DNA of 64,000 bases from Utricularia gibba (GCA_002189035.1 NEEC01000008.1:1674001-1738000); one strand, 5' to 3'; numbered from the stretch's first letter, positions 37,329-49,621 are shown. The notes: generated by a model from the sequence alone, not told the origin. A program made the numbers and translations.

Positions 37329-40300
37329 ATGCCTTCATGGTGGGGGAAGTTTTCATCCAAAGAAGCAAAAAAGAAAGTGACTAAAGAAAGTTTTATCGAT
37401 ACATTGCACAAGAAGTTTAAGAGTCCTGATGGTAAATCTTCCACTAGGTCAGGAATTCTTAGGAGGCGTTCAGGTGACATTGGTTCAGAGCGAGGATGTC
37501 TGTCACGAGTTCAATCTAGGTCTCCATCACCTTCCAACAAGTATGTTGAACGATGCCAAAGTTTTTCTGGAAAGCCACAAGCTCAACTGCTCTTGCAACA
37601 AGGACATTGCCCTGGCAATGTCTGCCGTACAAATTCTAGTTTAAGCGAAAAATTGAAGCCTAGCGTAGAAAAGGCCTCCAAAACCTCATTATTCCGGCCT
37701 CTTCCAAGACCTGCATGCATCCGGCAAAGACTTGAACCTGATGAAATGGATGCAGAACCAACCGTTTCTTCAATCTTCAGTGAATCGCCAATGGAGACTA
37801 ATGATCCTCCTGATTCGAAACAGTTTATTCTTCTGGTGAATGACAGTGATTCTGGCCCTAGAACAGCAACTTGCACCATGTCCAAGTGAGTTGTCCAAAG
37901 CTTGTAGTTTTTATTAGTTTTATGTTGATCACGTTTAGTAACTGTAGTCCCTCCCCCCACTTGAAGCACTCCAATTGCAGATCACTTCTCCATTGCACCA
38001 ATAGTTCCAACAGAGTCAAGAAAGGTGGTGAAACTCTCCTGCAACCAAAGTGACTCGTTACCACCACCATCAAGAAGACGATTATTGAATGGTCAATTGC
38101 CGAATGTATCTGTTCCTCATCGATGTCCCATTTTCAGTGCTCCAGATAGCTCAATGTCGAGTCCCTCCAGAAGTCCTGTGAGAGGTGCACGTCATGAGCA
38201 AGTTGCGAGTAGTATCATCAATTCTGGGAAGCACAGTGATATTCCCATTCTTGGATCTGGTCAATGCTCCAGCCCTGCTTCAGGTCAGAATTCTGGTCAA
38301 AATTCAATGGGAGGAGACACCTATGGCCAATTATGTTGGCAGCCTAGCAGGGGAAGCCCTGAGTATTCTCCAAATCCTAGCCCTAGAATGACAAGCCCTG
38401 GTCCGAGCTCAAGAATACAAAGCGGCACTGTGACACCCATTCATCCACGTTCTGGAGCGCATTCTGATTCAGTGAATAACAGGACTGAAGATGGGAAACA
38501 GCAGAGCCACCGGCTACCTCTTCCTCCAATAGCAATATCAAATTCCTCTAATTTCTCCCATCAAAATTCAGGCATGTCCTCACCATCTGTATCAAGCCCG
38601 GTTTCACGCTGGATAAAGGGTAAATTGCTTGGTCAAGGGACATTTGGACATGTCTATGTGGGTTTTAACAGGTATGGAAGCCTTATCATTCTCTCTATAA
38701 ATCTTGTTTATGGAACTTTTGCTCCAACGCTTCATCCTGTATGCAGTAAAAGTTCATGCATAAGTGCTCCCCAAATTACCATATTTTTTTGATTTTAATA
38801 GTGAAACTGGGCAAATGTGTGCCATGAAGGAGGTAACTTTGTTTTCTGATGATGCAAAGTCCAAGGAGAGTGCAAAACAGTTGGGACATGTAAGTCCTGA
38901 TCTTCCATATTGTACAACGGGAAATGGGCAGTATGGAAAAAGAAACAGGCACGATGACTATTTCTGGTTGATACCAGCTTTTTCACAGTGCATTTCTCTT
39001 TCTTGTAGGAGATTGCATCTCTCAGCCGCTTCAGTCATCCTAATATCGTGCAGTACTATGGATCTGAAATGGTAAGTAACATATCATGCTATGTGTGAGC
39101 TCACTCTGAAATATCTTGAATTGCCAATTACTGGGGCACAGTGGTTTCTCTCTGAAATCAAATGAATATAAGAACTTTCAAAATTCCTGTGTGGTGAGAG
39201 CAAAATCGTGAGCATGGATTTTTTTACCAGCTTCATTGATTCTTACTTGAGCTCACTCTAACAGGTTGGTGATAAATTCTATGTTTACTTGGAATATTTA
39301 TCGGGTGGCTCTATACATAAGATCCTGAATGACTATGGCCGACTTGGAGAATCAGCTATCCGTAGTTACACTGAGCAAATTTTATCTGGGCTCGCCTATT
39401 TGCATGCTAAAAATACTGTGCACAGGTATGTGCTGCCTTTTTTTGGGCGCTTCCTTCAGGAATCATAGTCTTAAGTTATATTTTTTTTAAATCTTCTACA
39501 CATCTTTAATGCAGGGACATTAAGGGTGCCAATATACTTGTCGACCCAAATGGCCGTGTTAAGCTGGCAGATTTTGGAATGGCAAAATATGTTAGTTGAT
39601 GAATATTCATTAAGATATATTTGGTCAAATCCTCACTGGTTTTTTTATTTGTGATTAGGTTTTGGGTGTTTTATGAGACACCCTGAATTCTGCTGTGCTT
39701 TTTTCTTCTGATCCTTCTTTTCCGTATATTTGGACTTGTGTTTGTACACTGTAGATGCTACTGTTATTTTATTTTCTTCTTTGTTATTTATGTAATGGTT
39801 TGATATACAGATTGCAGGAAAGTACTGTCCATTATCTTGCAAAGGCAGTCCATATTGGATGGCACCTGAGGTTGGATTTTGACATTTGAATCTTTTTTAG
39901 CACTGGCTTATTTTTTTTTTTTTAATTTTGTGTAATTAGGTTAAATATTGGGTTCGATGTAGGTTATTAGGAATTCAAATGGATGCAGTTTAGCTGTTGA
40001 TATTTGGAGCCTTGGATGCACCGTGTTAGAAATGGCTACGTCAAAGCCACCATGGAGCCAGTATGAAGGGGTTTGTATTTGCCAGTGGCTTTTCTCTAGT
40101 CTTTTTATGCGTCTCTGACAGCTTACTTTTGTAATCAGGTCGCCGCTATGTTTAAGATTGGAAACAGTAAGGAACTTCCCACCATTCCGGATTACCTGTC
40201 TGATGAAGGGAAGGAATTTGTACGGCTATGTTTGCAGCGGAACCCCATGCATCGTCCTACAGCTGCTCAGCTCTTGGATCACCCCTTTGTCAAGGGTGCT

Positions 40301-41058
40301 TCTCCCATGGAGAAACCAATCATGGGTTTTTCTTCATCTGATCATTCTATGTTGACAAATGCCACCAAATCTGTGGTATATATCTCGTACTCACTCCCTT
40401 TTTGTAATAGCTGCTGTGGATGTTTTGCCGGTGTGACTTATAACATGATCCATGCATATAGGGTTTTGGGAATTGTAAAGTTCAGCTGCAGGCCGAATCA
40501 GAAAAGCTTGTTGTCCACTCATCGAGAATCACAAATTCAAACTTCCATTCGAGGTACTTCTCTGTTTCCACCATCATCGTCACCTCTTCATAAATTTCTC
40601 TAGTTGGTGCTTAGATTTATTATATCTTGGATCCTTGTCTTGATTTCAGCGACTCCTACATGCTACGAAACATATCCTGCCCAGTCTCCCCATTGGGGAG
40701 TCCTCTTCTAAACTCACAGTCTGGGAGAATGTCTCCTTCACCGATATCAAGCCCCAGAAACACATCTGGCTCATCTACTCCTCCAACTGGTGGCATAGGG
40801 GCGATCCCTTTCCGGAATCAAGTTGCATTATCACAAGAGTGTGTTGCATCTCTGCGATGCCCTACTAGCCCTTCCTATTGGGACCATGATATTCGAAGAG
40901 GGGTGCCTTTCAGACCTAATACTTTCCGGGAACTAAATTCACATGAAAGCAGTGGCCCGAGAAATCAGTATGGAAGGAATGGAACTAAAGAATTTCGCAA
41001 TGGACATTCAGTCTTAGTTGATCCTCTATACCTCAGCAAATACTCAAAGAACCGCTGA
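37329..41058 (+). CDS. YDA: YODA-type MAP kinase kinase kinase
   Basis: MEKK-class kinase that in Arabidopsis acts in stomatal patterning and zygote asymmetry upstream of MKK4/5-MPK3/6. Exons: 37329-37885, 37967-38671, 38802-38889, 39009-39071, 39265-39425, 39515-39590, 39811-39870, 39963-40070, 40139-40375, 40462-40553, 40650-41058; 851 aa (Arabidopsis 883). It starts [20 protein letters not shown]. The Ser/Pro-rich regulatory N terminus includes [15 protein letters not shown] and [20 protein letters not shown]. The kinase domain has GQGTFG (about 409), the AMKEV lysine, HRD (about 525), DFG (about 544) and GSPYWMAPE. The C terminus has [12 protein letters not shown] and [12 protein letters not shown] repeats but ends at YSKNR, shorter than Arabidopsis. 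Exon 2 is joined at the GAAG acceptor (37966) because only that keeps frame; a second AG at 37980 would shift it. Confidence 0.95.
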
Positions 41059-42021
41059 TTCCAGGTTTGCTTCCTTTTTCAACCTTGGCATACCTGGGAC
41101 ACAAATGAATCCGTTGATTCTCATGTGAAAGACACGCTGAATCAAGCCATTTTTCCACAATGCTGGTTGGAAGCCTATATGAGCCTTCCATCTTACAGAT
41201 TAGCAAAATCTTGGTGGAGACAGTGAGTGCTCTCTGCAGTGACAGCTTTCTTCGTTGCTCTGAAACTGAGTAGACATCACCCAAATTTCAACTGTGCTAA
41301 CTCTTGAGTTTGAAAGCTTGCCGGCCGGAGGCGGCTGCCGGCTTTAAATGTGTACAGGCTGTAGTGTCTGGCGAGGCCGCCTTTGGAGATGACTCCGGTT
41401 TACTTGTGGAGTCCAGAATGAGCTTAGTGGAGCTATCTATCAGCATAGGTTTGTTCACATGTACATGCACAGGGAAAGGGAGAAGGATGGTTGAGAGATG
41501 GTTCCATATTTGTTTCTTGTTTATTGCATCCTTGTTGTTTTGTATAGAAAGAGATGGTAACCAACAGTAATACACTAACGGACAGTTGGGATTTCACCCT
41601 ATCTCTTGCCTTCTTCTCCAAAGCATCAATCTTCAAATCATTATTTGTTGGGATAGTTGTTTAAGTAATGTTCTGAAAATTTTTAGAATCTATTTTAAAT
41701 TTTTTAAAAATATTTTAAATAATTAATAGAAATAGAAATAAATTGAAATTGTTTTAGAAAATTATAAAAATAAATGTAGAATTACTTTTTAAATCAAATA
41801 AATAAATAAGTAAAAAAATATATAAAAGTATACTATTATTTACTTTTTAATTTTTTTAATAATTTATAATATTTTAAAGTAAATTAATTTTATTTTTTAA
41901 AAATTAAAAATAAATTCTAAAAATTTTACAAAATAGTATATTACTGTACCCTGGCAGAACCTTCATTTTAAAAAAATGTGGAGTTCCATTTTTTTTTTTT
42001 TCTGGGTTTAAGAAACTTAGC
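41059..42021. other. YDA 3' flank and AT-rich spacer
   Basis: The first 550 bp probably contains YDA 3' UTR. The rest is AT-rich and includes the MITE-like element at 41672-41931. No additional gene was recognised. Confidence 0.55.
41672..41931. mobile_element. MITE-like element with terminal inverted repeats, copy 3
   Basis: Best-preserved copy of the AT-rich family. The left end carries AAAATTTTTAGAATCTATTT. The reverse complement of the right end carries AAAATTTTTAGAATTTATTT, a near-perfect inverted match continuing for about 35 bp. The 260-bp interior is AT-rich and non-coding. The end sequence resembles those at 17690 and 19575. I could not define a clear target-site duplication. Confidence 0.65.
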
Positions 42022-42106
42022 AGCCCATTGAAGGTTGCGAGTAGCCCATTAAGCCCGCCCATCATGGTTCTCCAATATCGCATAAATGGCAAATGCGAAA
42101 CCCTAA
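42022..42106 (+). promoter_or_regulatory. Site II and telo-box promoter of RPL36
   Basis: AGCCCA occurs at 42022 and 42043, and a perfect telo box AAACCCTAA at 42098-42106. This is the classical arrangement of plant ribosomal protein promoters. A leader intron probably runs from a GTGAGT near 42154 to the CAG immediately before the ATG at 42273. Confidence 0.75.
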
Positions 42107-42272
42107 ATTTTTGTTCTTGACGGCTCGCTCTCACCGGAGGGATCGGAGGAAAAGGTGAGTGCTCCGTGTTTGTTGAAGCGAGGTTACGGTACACAGTGTG
42201 TTTCAATTCAAAGCATGTGTTTGTCTGCGGGCTTTAGTTAGAAATTGAACATGATTTCTTGATTTCGCGCAG

Positions 42273-42899
42273 ATGGCCCCGAAGCAGCCGAACAGTGGGT
42301 TATCTGTGGGATTGAATAAGGGCCATGTAGTTACTCCTAAAGAATTAGCTCCTCGTCCTTCCGACAGGAAAGGAGTAAGATTTTCCTGTTTTTGCAATTA
42401 TCTGTTTGATTGGTTGTTATGTTCGTTTTATCTTCTAAGAAAAATTTCCTATTACTTCTGCTGTGATTTTTAGTATTATATTGAACGTGCTACAAGGGTT
42501 TCTATCAAAAATCGCATATTTTTATCACGTTTGTGGTAAATTTGGAATGGGTTGGTGATGATCGTTTCATCATTGTAGAGAACCAGCAAGAGAGTGCATT
42601 TTGTGAGGAGTCTGATCAGAGAAGTGGCTGGGTTTGCACCATACGAAAAGAGAATCACTGAGCTTCTCAAAGTTGGGAAGGATAAGCGTGCCCTGAAAGT
42701 GGCTAAGAGGAAGTTGGGCACCCACAAAAGAGCAAAGAAGAAGAGAGAAGAGATGGCTAGTGCTCTTCGCAAGATGAGGTGAGCTTTTCTTGGACTGCTT
42801 ATTTTCTTCCTGAATTTCTAAGAATACATTGTTGAACTCGTATTGCCATTTCCTGTACACTTTTCCAGGGCTGCTGCAGGAGGTGATAAGAAGAAGTGA
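42273..42899 (+). CDS. RPL36: 60S ribosomal protein L36 (eL36)
   Basis: Cytosolic large-subunit ribosomal protein. Exons: 42273-42374, 42579-42778, 42869-42899; 110 aa, the normal plant length. Canonical features are [40 protein letters not shown], the basic stretch [20 protein letters not shown] and the end AAAGGDKKK. The ATG directly follows the CAG acceptor of a probable 5' UTR intron. Confidence 0.97.
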
Positions 42900-44591
42900 T
42901 TTTGTATCTAATGGTATGATACAAAGTGCTACTGCCATTTCCTTGGTCTTTTCATCGCCAACTGTTTTCTGGCATTATGACCGGTTCACGTTCTTGTTTG
43001 ATTTCTCTAGTGGTATGAATATTTTACCATGCAAAGCTTTTTCTTTACCCTATTTATCGTATGCTATAATCTTGATAGATCAACGCATGGTCAAAGAGCA
43101 AGCTTGTAAAATTATTCATACAACTCGAAAAGTAAAGGTTGTAACTTGGGTTATTGTATCTCCGTGAAATGAAGAGCATCCTTACATTAAAGTTAGGTAT
43201 AGTTCTGACAATGCCTGGTTATAATCTCATGTTTTGAACCTGCGTGATTGCCTCTGAAGCCCATCTTTACAATCTGCTGAAAGTAGTTTGGCACTTTCTT
43301 TGACACCAGATATCACTGTAGTGTAATCATCAGGCATTGCAGGGAACTGTCCCATCTACATTTGGTCTTCTTGTAGCTCTGCTCCTCGTTTCTTCAAGTT
43401 TGATATAATCCCTACTGTCGTCCCAACTATTTTTGATGATGTATTTCTGAGTCTTACGCCCACTTCTACTACTCGACCAGTTTTCTCGAGCAATGTCTCT
43501 GCTCGCTTGATATTTTCTTCAGCTGAAATTTGTCGTACACTTCCCGGCCATGTCACTGCTGCTTCACCTTCGTCCCTAAGCCCTTGTTTTTATCCTCTGC
43601 CTACTAAGAGGGATTACCGGCAGATTCAAAAAGCAGTATTTTAAAACAGAATAAAGAAACTCAAGGGAAGGATAATGCACTGAAAGCTCCCACACGTAGA
43701 AGAGTCTTCTTCCAGGGATCATAAGAACTTAGACCAATGACGCCATCACTCATGCTCCACGCCGAAATCTCGCCAAAACCACATTCCAACTCATTCCCAT
43801 TCACCGCGTTGCGTCGTACCCATGATACCACAACTTAAGCATCGCGGCGATGAGCCGCCGGAACCGCAAACCTGAAATTATACTTCCGTTGGCGGCAGAT
43901 GGCCAGTTGTGGTTGAGAGTTGACACGATGCCAGACATGGTAATTGATGCGAAGAATGCCGACAATAAGGTGGAGGATCGGAAAATATCTTGAAGATCAC
44001 GACCACATCAAGACAAGGGCTCGTCGGAGCCTCCGGAACCAGCAAACGGTCGACTTCAACAACCTACCCAGATCCATATTTCTTCCAAAAAAGAATGCCT
44101 CGTCTCTTTCCTGTTAGAGCGTGTCTAACGGTTTTCATGAAAATATACGTGTCAATTACGTTTAGTTTATTAGATTTCCGAAAATCATTGTACTAATGTA
44201 ATTTTGTTTCCGATTTCGTTGAATGGAATTTCCATTTATATTATGCACATCGATTAAACTGTACATAAAAAGAATGACACGTCAGATTTTCGAAAATGAT
44301 TTATATTACGAAAATCATTGTAAATAATATGAAAATTTAGTAATTAGATTTTGGGAAATATATTAAAAATGACTTGACATTCCAAATTTTCGAAAACCAG
44401 ATGCTGTTATAAATATTTTCCGAGCACGAGACAAAAGTCGTTCATAAATGGAGGAAGAATCGATAATTATGAATATTTGCCCTCGCGCCAATTTGCGGTG
44501 CCGTTTCTGGTTTTCGGTTGGCAACGCGTAACCACTCAACCGCCGTCCGGCTTGGCAGAAGAAATTATCCGGCAGGAGACGGACATCAAAA
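42900..44591. other. Intergenic region with one unassigned minus-strand reading frame
   Basis: It begins with the RPL36 3' UTR. A minus-strand frame at 43356-43556 looks amphipathic and protein-like (EENIKRAETLLEKTGRVVEV, then a Lys/Arg-rich end), but I cannot name the family. Upstream on that strand the frame meets stops, so it may be an exon fragment or chance. The remainder, to 44591, is non-coding as far as I can see. Confidence 0.4.
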
Positions 44592-47390
44592 AGGGGAACT
44601 TCAGTTCAAGTGAAACCGTTGTGCGGTTTATACAATGAGAACCCTCTGTCGTTCTTTATTTCAATTGACGGGCTTATTTTTCTCATGGATTGCGGCTGGA
44701 ACGACCACTTTGATACCGCTATCTCGAGCCGGTTTCCAGGTATTGAGGAATTTTTTTGTTTGTTTAATATGTTTTCCTGGGCGTTGTTTGTCGATCTGGC
44801 CCCCTGGATGCTGTACTGCTATCTCATCCTGACATGCTTCATCTTGGAGCTTTTCCCTATGCCATGATCTGTTTTTGCAACTGAACTCTTTTACAGATTG
44901 GGCCTCCTGGTAATGTATGATCACTATTTATCTCAAAAGATGAGCTTTTACTCACTTTATTTCTGCTTAATCTCCATACTGGAACTCACAGCATGAACAT
45001 TCTTTGATCTCTAGATCATTTAAGTGTAATGTAGCTCTTATCCAGTTTGCCTGCCTGTATTTCTCATGGTTTACGTCCTAGCACACCATGTCTCGTTTTT
45101 TCATCCCTTTTTGTGCAATTTTGCAGCCCTTTTAGTGAAATCCTCTTTATTGCATTTGCAGAAAATATCAGACTTCGAACTGTTTACATTGGATGATATT
45201 GACAATGCCTTCCAAAATATTACGAGATTGACTTTCTCTCAGAAATATTTCATTTTTTTTTTGCACGGGCTTGTGAGCTTTTAATTCTCTAAGTATTGTC
45301 TTTTCTGTGGTGACTGAAAATGTGGGGTTTCTGGATTTCAAGTGAGATATGTTTTATGCCTTTGGCCGCACACATAAACTATTGATGCCTGACCAATAAT
45401 GTAAAATGCCTTTGATTCTCATAAATTTGTACTGCCGAAATAAAACTAGGAAAAGGAGAAGGGATTGTTATTGCTCCCCATGCAGCATGTAACCATTGAG
45501 GGAGTGTAATTTGGAAGATAAAAAAGGATGGAGAGGATGTTATATACGCTGTAGACTTCAACCACAGAAAAGAAAGGTGCTACATTGAATGCTTGCTTTC
45601 ACCCTGAAGTGGACTTATCATCACTTTTTGAAGCTTCTAGTCATGGCTTTTTTGAATTAGGCTTTTGAGTGGAACAGTTTTGGTAACTTTCGCCCAATGC
45701 AATGTTAACCAACCTCAAAGACGTAAAAGAGATCAGCCATTTTTTGGTAAAAAAAATGGTAAAAGCTGTTATTATGAAATTAACTTCCTTTATATTTTGT
45801 CTCAGGTCTATACTCTTAACTATGGGGTAGCAGCAGTGCTTTATAATCATAAAAAACATTCAAGGGAATACTCTTATTGAGTTTGTTTATAATATTTTTG
45901 GATGCTTCAGAATTTCTCCCCAAGCACTATAAGAAAGATGTTGCCTTTTATCTTGTTTGTGGAGGAGAACCTAATTTTTTTTTTGTCTATGGATTTAGAT
46001 ACTATCCTGAGAACGTTAAGAGCAGGTGGAAAGATTTTGATACCCGTAGATTCTACTGGTAATGTATTAAAGCTAATTTTGTTGTTGGGGCAGGTGATAT
46101 CAATTATGTATCATTATCATTTTGATTTAGATTCTTGTCTACTAACTGCTGATGACTGTAAAATTGCATTCTAGACGCACCTCAATATGAGCTATCCCAT
46201 CTATATTCTGGCATACGTTTCCTTGAGCACAATCAATTATGGAAAATGTTATGCCATTTCTTTTCCTGTTGCTCATACATATGAATATGCCTTGTGCTGA
46301 AATTTCAGAAACGTCACCCTGTTAGTTAAGAAGAGTGAGCTTGTCAAAGTTCCTGATGGGCCGGAGGTTTATTCACAATGGCTGCGATAGTTTCTTAATT
46401 CCAGATCTTCGTAGAGTATTCTTTGGCCTCCATGGACTTCAGGGTCGTTCGGATGGTAATTCAATTAAAAAGATCCTCTGCCATGTTTCGCCATTGTAGC
46501 TTGTAAGGAATTCCATGGACTCTTGTGACATTTATACATTTTCGGTGTCACGAACTCAGTCTGCGAATATTATTTCCTTCCTTGTCCCATTCCTTTTAGC
46601 CATGATCTCTTAGTCTCATGTTTTTCCGCTAATCTCATTTGTTTTCATTATGCTTCTCTGTTTGGTAAACAGATCAGCAGAGGCCACTGAACATTTGAAG
46701 CAGCAGTGATTAAAGAATGGTTGTCAGCACCTCAATGCAAACATGGCATGATTCTCATGACTGTTCCGTTAGAACTTCTTGATTCACCAGCCAAACCCCA
46801 TCACAGCTTTTGTTGTGCTGGTTCAACTTTCTGAGAAACTGATGACCAGTGTTCTGTTTAAGAAGCTAGACGCTTCTCTTGTGAACAGGCCTTGATCTGT
46901 CTTCTCTTGTGTTTAGGATCCTGGGTACGCAGATGCTTTAACTGAGTTCACCACTAGGCAGGGGTGTGATCATGTCGGAAATTTCGCTCTTACTGAAGTT
47001 TCTTATGTAGCAGCTTGGATCGATGCCGAAGTAGAAAACATGGAAAATGACACATTGTCTCCACCCTCCCTTTCGACTCCACCTCCACCTCCACCTCCAC
47101 CACACAGACAGTTCTGGTGGGGGATGCAAGATGGCTGATTTCAAGAAATATCTGGAGTGCAGGTGCATCTCCCCTTAACGCACTCCTCAAATGCATGAAA
47201 CCTGTGATCCGCTAAAATCTGCCAGATTCTCAGGTGGAATTCGTTAACGGCGCACTTCGCTGCGGCGGCCGGACTCAGAAAGCAGTCCTTGAAGGTCCGA
47301 GAAGCACTACCATCCGCGAACACTTGACCCGGCAGCTCCTGGACGGTCCCGACGACCATTGCCGAAATCCCTCTGTCCAATTCCTTCCAT
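44592..47390 (+). pseudogene. CPSF100: Decayed copy of CPSF100 (CPSF2), start codon lost
   Basis: CPSF100 is the catalytically inactive metallo-beta-lactamase/beta-CASP partner of CPSF73 in pre-mRNA 3' cleavage. Homologous pieces run in order: TSVQVKPLCGLYNENPL (44598-), LDAVLLSHPDMLHLGAFPYA (about 44804), ISDFELFTLDDIDNAFQNIT (about 45165), GKGEGIVIAPHA (45449), [32 protein letters not shown] (about 46010), NVTLLVKKSEL (about 46315), EATEHLKQQ (about 46680), LSEKLMTSVLFKKL (about 46828) and QVEFVNGALRCGG (about 47231). The position of the initiator is AGG (44592-44594) in place of ATG. TGA at 45497 and later stops and shifts interrupt the frame. About 300 residues of the middle are missing between roughly 46365 and 46675. 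Intron-like gaps remain between pieces, so it is a duplicated and not a processed pseudogene. Confidence 0.88.
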
Positions 47391-48195
47391 CACGGTGAAT
47401 TGATACACAGGAGCTCAGCCTTCAAAAAAGTAATGCGCATCAACATGATTGTACATGCCATTTGCTGTTTCAGGTTTAATCGCGCCGGTGAAGAAGCACA
47501 GTGCAACCGCAGATCGTACATGAGGGTGGGTCTCCCCCTGTCCAAGAAGACGCAGCTCACGAGCCCTTGTTTGCCCCACCCACTGCAACCGCTGCGGCAT
47601 GGTCTTCGTCTTGGACCCCAAGAAGCAATACTTTCCAAGTTGGCGATCAGACACGCGTGTGGTGCTCCGAGGTACAGCCAAGGGCCGTAAGAGGGACGGG
47701 CAGTCAATTCACCCACAGGATAGACGGATAAGATCCCCTCCCTCATTGGATGAGCAAGACGCCGCAGTGATCGTCTGTCTCTTTCCCTGCTACCCGACAA
47801 CCCTAAACGGAAACCCTAACACCCACCCCCTCTTCACCACCAAACAAGAGACGACGATGATGATGTGGGTGATGAGAATTTACCCTCCAAATTGAATAAA
47901 GTCTGTATTTTCCTCATTCTCCGGCGAAATTGAAGGGGCCCGTCGTTGCCATCCAGACCCCCAAAATCACTCCATTACTAGGTTTTCACAGCTCCGGCAA
48001 TAATTAGTTCAGTTGTCAATGGCACCACCGCAACTGCCTGCCGGATGCGGTGGGTCTCCTTCAGTAGCGTAGCGCTTTAATGCTCCTTGTTTTATTCACC
48101 ATTTGCTTGTATAATGATGATGTGTGCGCATTCTTTCTTTCTTCATAACAAATGAAGAAAAGGAATAGGAAACAAATGAAGTGTGACGCAACAAG
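47391..48195. other. Spacer between CPSF100 pseudogene and RUP, with telo-box motifs
   Basis: This stretch is GC-richer than its surroundings. It contains telo-box-like AACCCTAA at 47809 and AAACCCTAA at 47821, and a good acceptor-like TTTCAG near 47473, yet no recognisable gene follows. Open frames here match no family I know. The right-hand end is RUP 3' flank. Confidence 0.45.
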
Positions 48196-49326
48196 CTATA
48201 CCAATTCCCGTCTCCTCTCGCCTTGGTACACCTGCAAGACGCCGTTGGAGCTTCCGGCCACCATCGTGCACCCTCCCCCGCCGCTCTGCCGCCAGCACAC
48301 GCCGCCTACGAAGCCGGGGTTGGATCTCGTCGTCGGGGCGGCGGATCCGAATCCGTGTACCCAAATGGGGTCCCCCCACTTCTGGTCGTACACGAAGACG
48401 TGGTTGTTTTCTGAGCCACAGCACAGTAAACCGCCGTGTCTCCACACAGATAGCCCCACGAATCTCAGGCTATTGGCGTGTCCCTTGTATGTCCTCACGA
48501 GGCGCCCCTGCGCCTCCGGCCGCCACATTTTTAGGCACCCGTCGATCGAGGACGAAACAATGGTTCTGGAATCCAGGAATTTCGCGTATGTCACGGCCTT
48601 TTCGTGGCCATCCAGGGTGAAAGCCGGCGCTGCCGTTGACCGCATATCGTAGCCGTAGATTTTCCGATCCGCGCATCCGACGGCTATCACGTGTTCATCG
48701 AACGGGTTGAATTCCACGGAGCAAACCGGACTCCCGGAGTGGGTGTCCGGCTGGACAATCGCCACCGTGCTCCCTGGATCGCACCGTGAATCCCATAACT
48801 GCATGGTGCCGTCCTCGGAGCCCGACGCGCCGATGGCCGCGGAACCCCCATGTGAGTAATCGATTGTGAACACGCGCCGCCCGCCGTGCTCGTCGCGCTC
48901 GTAGGCTGGCACGTGCTTCTCAAGATCGTACTCCGTGATGACGCCGTCATAGTCCCCTGCTCCGACGATCTGGGAACCAGTCCCCGGCTTCCATCTCAGA
49001 CTACTCAACTTCGCCGGCGTGCACATATAGAACGAGCAAGCGTCACCGTGGTCCAGCATCGCCGTGCCCGACCCCGATTCACCCACCATTTTGCCCACAG
49101 CATAGATTCTGATTTTCCGGGCGATTCCTCCGGTGGCTAAAAGATTCTCCGTCTGGTCAAACTCCACCACTCCAATCGCATCGGAACCTGCCCCACATGC
49201 CGGCGACGACACCACAGCAGCGAGACTGAAATCCCACTCGTACCGGATCCCGTCCTCCTCCACATTCCCCCGCCGTGGTTCTGAGCTCCGACCAGAAAAT
49301 TGAAGTAAATGACCATTATCTCCCAT
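48196..49326 (-). CDS. RUP: RUP-type WD40 repressor of UV-B photomorphogenesis
   Basis: Intronless 376-aa WD40 protein. Arabidopsis RUP1/RUP2 (EFO1/2) rebind UVR8 and promote its redimerisation, and also act in flowering control. The N terminus has YEWDFSLAAVVSSPACGAGS, typical of the group. WD-type repeats follow: VVEFDQTENLLATGGIARKI, SGSEDGTMQLWDSR, VEFNPFDEHVIAVGCADRKI, KAVTYAKFLDSRTIVSSSID with LKMW, and SENNHVFVYDQKW. The end is NGVLQVYQGERRRELV. The coding region is clearly GC-richer than neighbours and single-exon, as in other plants. RUP1 and RUP2 cannot be told apart here. COP1/SPA relatives share the fold but are much longer. Confidence 0.92.
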   Translation of the reverse strand: MGDNGHLLQFSGRSSEPRRGNVEEDGIRYEWDFSLAAVVSSPACGAGSDAIGVVEFDQTENLLATGGIARKIRIYAVGKMVGESGSGTAMLDHGDACSFYMCTPAKLSSLRWKPGTGSQIVGAGDYDGVITEYDLEKHVPAYERDEHGGRRVFTIDYSHGGSAAIGASGSEDGTMQLWDSRCDPGSTVAIVQPDTHSGSPVCSVEFNPFDEHVIAVGCADRKIYGYDMRSTAAPAFTLDGHEKAVTYAKFLDSRTIVSSSIDGCLKMWRPEAQGRLVRTYKGHANSLRFVGLSVWRHGGLLCCGSENNHVFVYDQKWGDPIWVHGFGSAAPTTRSNPGFVGGVCWRQSGGGGCTMVAGSSNGVLQVYQGERRRELV

Positions 49327-49621
49327 TCAATAAAAAAACAAAAAAAAAAAACCTTATTGACGCCGACTTCCAAAAACACAACGCATTTCGTTTCAAATGA
49401 GGCCTATTTATCCCCACCCTACACCTAATTCTCAAATCAAACACATTTTCCTCATTTTTCTTAAAAAAGGAAAAACACTCTCCTTAATCTGTTTGCAAGG
49501 GCAAGAAAGTAAATATACCTATCACACACATGAAGCCGTGGCTGAGTCGCGGCGGCGGCAGCTTATTCACAACGGCCCAAGTTTGACGGAGCGCAGCTAG
49601 AAGCCGGGAGGAAGCGCGGTG

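Noticed and set aside
44610-46174. Intact CPSF100 gene
   Set aside because: The initiator is AGG, a TGA interrupts the conserved block at 45497, and the central region is absent.
47082-47100. CCACCT hexamer repeat as a functional Pro-rich coding segment
   Set aside because: It lies within the decayed CPSF100 copy; the Pro run is a feature of the ancestral linker.
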